35,804 nt of DNA from an uncultured Novosphingobium sp. (GTDB lineage Bacteria; Pseudomonadota; Alphaproteobacteria; Sphingomonadales; Sphingomonadaceae): assembly GCA_946886075.1 (NCBI GenBank), contig CAMPHR010000033.1, positions 1-35,804 on the forward strand, in the 5' to 3' direction. Position 1 is the first letter of the stretch. Every line of letters begins with the position of its first letter. Position numbers and translations under genes: made by a program. Under the pieces are notes generated by a model. It saw only the letters and a program-made list of their open reading frames with translations, had not been told where the DNA came from and made no database searches. Below, piece after piece: positions 34,347 through 35,804 of the stretch.

Positions 34347-34382
34347 GGACATATTGGGAGCTTGCGACACAAGGATGGTCCC

Positions 34383-35003
34383 ATGCCGCTGCATGTCTGG
34401 TGGCTCTATGTCACGGCGGTTTTCCTGATCTCGGCCACACCAGGTCCGAACATGCTGCATGTGATGACGCAGAGCATTGCGCATGGGCCGCGCAAGGCAA
34501 TGGTCACCATGGCGGGCCTGATGAGCGCGGTGTTGCTGTGCCTGACCGCATCTGCGTTGGGGATGGGCGCGCTGCTCAAGGCGTCGCCGCTGCTGTTCGC
34601 GGTGCTGCGCTATGCGGGGGTCGCCTATCTGATCTGGCTGGGGATCAAGGCGTGGCGCGCGCCCGTGGCCCACGGCGGCGATGGCGGAGCCACAACGGCG
34701 ATGCCAATCCGCAAGCTCTACGGCACGGCGCTACTGACCGGCCTGTCCAATCCCAAGCTCATCATCTTTGCCGCCGCGCTGTTTCCGCAGTTCATCGATA
34801 CCGCGCGACCCTTCACAGCGCAGTTGGCGATACTGGTGGCGAGTTTCATTGTGATCGAAAGCCTCTGGCATGCGGTGTACGCCCTTGGTGGGATGAAGCT
34901 AAAGCATTGGCTACAGCCCGCAAACCGGCAACGTCTGTTCAACCGTGGAACGGGCCTGCTGTTCATCGGCTTTGGCGGTGCGCTACTGGGCGCGCGGGCC
35001 TGA
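34383..35003 (+). CDS. LysE/RhtB-family exporter
   Basis: A 206-residue inner-membrane protein with about six helices. The start reads MPLHVWWLYVTAVFLISATP and GPNMLHVMTQSIAHGPRKAM, the SATPGPNML signature of the LysE family, followed by GVAYLIWLGIKAWR and LLTGLSNPKLIIFAAALFPQ, both standard blocks. The family exports amino acids such as lysine, homoserine or threonine; the substrate here is unknown. The ATG at 34383 has AAGGA upstream. A frame open from 34305 would pass through the REP repeat and is rejected. It sits between rplT and pheS, where no gene is common, and follows a terminator, so it must have a separate promoter. Confidence 0.88.
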   Translation: MPLHVWWLYVTAVFLISATPGPNMLHVMTQSIAHGPRKAMVTMAGLMSAVLLCLTASALGMGALLKASPLLFAVLRYAGVAYLIWLGIKAWRAPVAHGGDGGATTAMPIRKLYGTALLTGLSNPKLIIFAAALFPQFIDTARPFTAQLAILVASFIVIESLWHAVYALGGMKLKHWLQPANRQRLFNRGTGLLFIGFGGALLGARA

Positions 35004-35074
35004 CCCTTTCCTTGGCGCTCGCGCCCGGCTAAGGCGCGCTCAATATTTCGCCTTCGCGGGAACGATGAATACTC

Positions 35075-35804
35075 ATGAGTGAAATTGCCAATCTGAAAGC
35101 CGGTTTGATCGCCGACATCGCCGCCGCCGATACGCTCGACGCGCTCGAAGCATTGCGCGTGGGTGCGATGGGCAAGAATGGCGTGATCACGGGCTTGCTC
35201 AAAACGCTTGGCCCGATGAGCCCCGAAGAGCGGCTGGATAAGGGACCGCCAATCCAGGACCTGCGGGAAAGCGTGACTGCCGCGCTTGCGGAACGCAAGG
35301 CTGCGCTGGAGCAGGCAGCGCTTGATTCGAAGCTGGCGGCTGAGAAGATCGACATGACATTGCCTGCCGATCTGGGCGCACAGGGCTCCGTCCATCCGGT
35401 GAGCCAGGTGATGGACGAGCTGGCGGAGATTTTCGCGGATTTGGGCTTCTCCGTCGCGACCGGGCCGGAAATTGAGGACGACTGGCATAATTTCACCGCG
35501 CTCAACATTCCCGAGACGCATCCGGCGCGGGCGATGCATGACACATTCTACTTCCCTGATGACCCCGACCAGAATGGGGAGGGCAAGAAGATGCTGCTGC
35601 GCACCCATACGTCGCCGGTGCAGATCCGCACGATGATGAGCGGCGAGCCGCCGATCCGCATCATCGCGCCCGGCCGCGTCTACCGGTCGGACAGCGACGC
35701 GACGCATACGCCGATGTTCCACCAGATCGAGGGACTGGTGATCGACAAGGGGATCACGCTCGGCCATCTCAAATGGACGCTGGAGACCTTCCTCAAGGCC
35801 TTTT
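35075..35804 (+). CDS. pheS: Phenylalanyl-tRNA synthetase alpha subunit, N-terminal part
   Basis: PheS, with PheT, charges tRNA(Phe) with phenylalanine. The visible 243 residues begin [20 protein letters not shown], an N-terminal coiled-coil arm (about 1-95) that binds tRNA. The catalytic domain follows with [51 protein letters not shown] (motif 2 region) and [34 protein letters not shown] is a hallmark. The gene runs off the right edge. The gap after the LysE gene is 71 bases with no attenuator recognised. Confidence 0.97.
   Translation, partial: MSEIANLKAGLIADIAAADTLDALEALRVGAMGKNGVITGLLKTLGPMSPEERLDKGPPIQDLRESVTAALAERKAALEQAALDSKLAAEKIDMTLPADLGAQGSVHPVSQVMDELAEIFADLGFSVATGPEIEDDWHNFTALNIPETHPARAMHDTFYFPDDPDQNGEGKKMLLRTHTSPVQIRTMMSGEPPIRIIAPGRVYRSDSDATHTPMFHQIEGLVIDKGITLGHLKWTLETFLKAF

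Noticed and set aside
35004..35074. A possible pheST attenuator or leader peptide
   Set aside because: There is no Phe-rich short frame and no terminator/antiterminator pair in the 71 bases before pheS.
1..35804. CRISPR arrays, tRNA or rRNA genes, prophage or transposase genes
   Set aside because: None was seen by eye on either strand. A tRNA or CRISPR search program would settle short or weak cases.

Overview
The window is a high-GC, densely packed chromosomal segment of housekeeping genes. Its content and order fit an alphaproteobacterium of the Sphingomonadales (Sphingobium/Sphingomonas-like). This assignment is inferred from protein motifs, from divergent tsaD-gpsA versus hemC-hemD, from a DUF1674/SdhAF4 gene next to htpX, and from palindromic intergenic repeats of a kind common in sphingomonads. 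No phage, integrase, transposase gene, CRISPR array, rRNA or tRNA was seen, and no gap between genes reaches 300 bases.

Layout. 1-1300: the 5' part of galU (minus), a hypothetical gene, and a 57-codon SdhAF4-type gene, all on the minus strand. 1377-8498 (plus): htpX, a palindromic repeat, rsmB, a PAS-domain protein, rpe coupled to a heparinase-fold protein, then purH behind a structured leader. 8613-12373 (plus): a UDP-galactopyranose-mutase-like flavoprotein, a GtrA-type membrane protein and a large GT-C-like membrane protein, together a candidate envelope-glycan module with a CtrA-like half-site pair upstream. 12354-15020: a Tat-type msrB and an ABC-2 exporter pair (minus), with only 22 bp to the divergent queG. 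15021-18219: queG, then a lipoprotein and an EI24 membrane protein (minus), then a PfkB/adenosine kinase (plus). 18254-21835 (minus): tsaD-gpsA-flippase. 21880-25264 (plus): hemC-hemD-mitofilin-like protein, then an alpha/beta hydrolase. 25432-28417 (minus): nadE-gltX. 28535-31078: prs, a small membrane protein, a VOC protein and hisN. 31236-33416 (minus): AsmA-like protein. 33575-35804 (plus): rpmI-rplT, a terminator, a LysE exporter and the 5' part of pheS.

The genes serve translation and RNA modification (rsmB, queG, tsaD, gltX, rpmI, rplT, pheS), nucleotide and cofactor supply (purH, prs, nadE, hemCD, rpe), membrane and envelope work (gpsA, flippase, galU, AsmA, the flavoprotein-GtrA-GT-C set) and protein quality control (htpX, msrB). 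The least ordinary parts are two REP-doublet loci of one family, at 25322-25394 and 34244-34346. Their arms carry compensating base changes, and one arm has its loop replaced by a new hairpin. Also notable are the envelope-sugar module at 8613-12373, two small overlooked reading frames, and a heparinase-fold protein without a signal peptide that is coupled to rpe. Nothing here is a clear new defence or mobile system.
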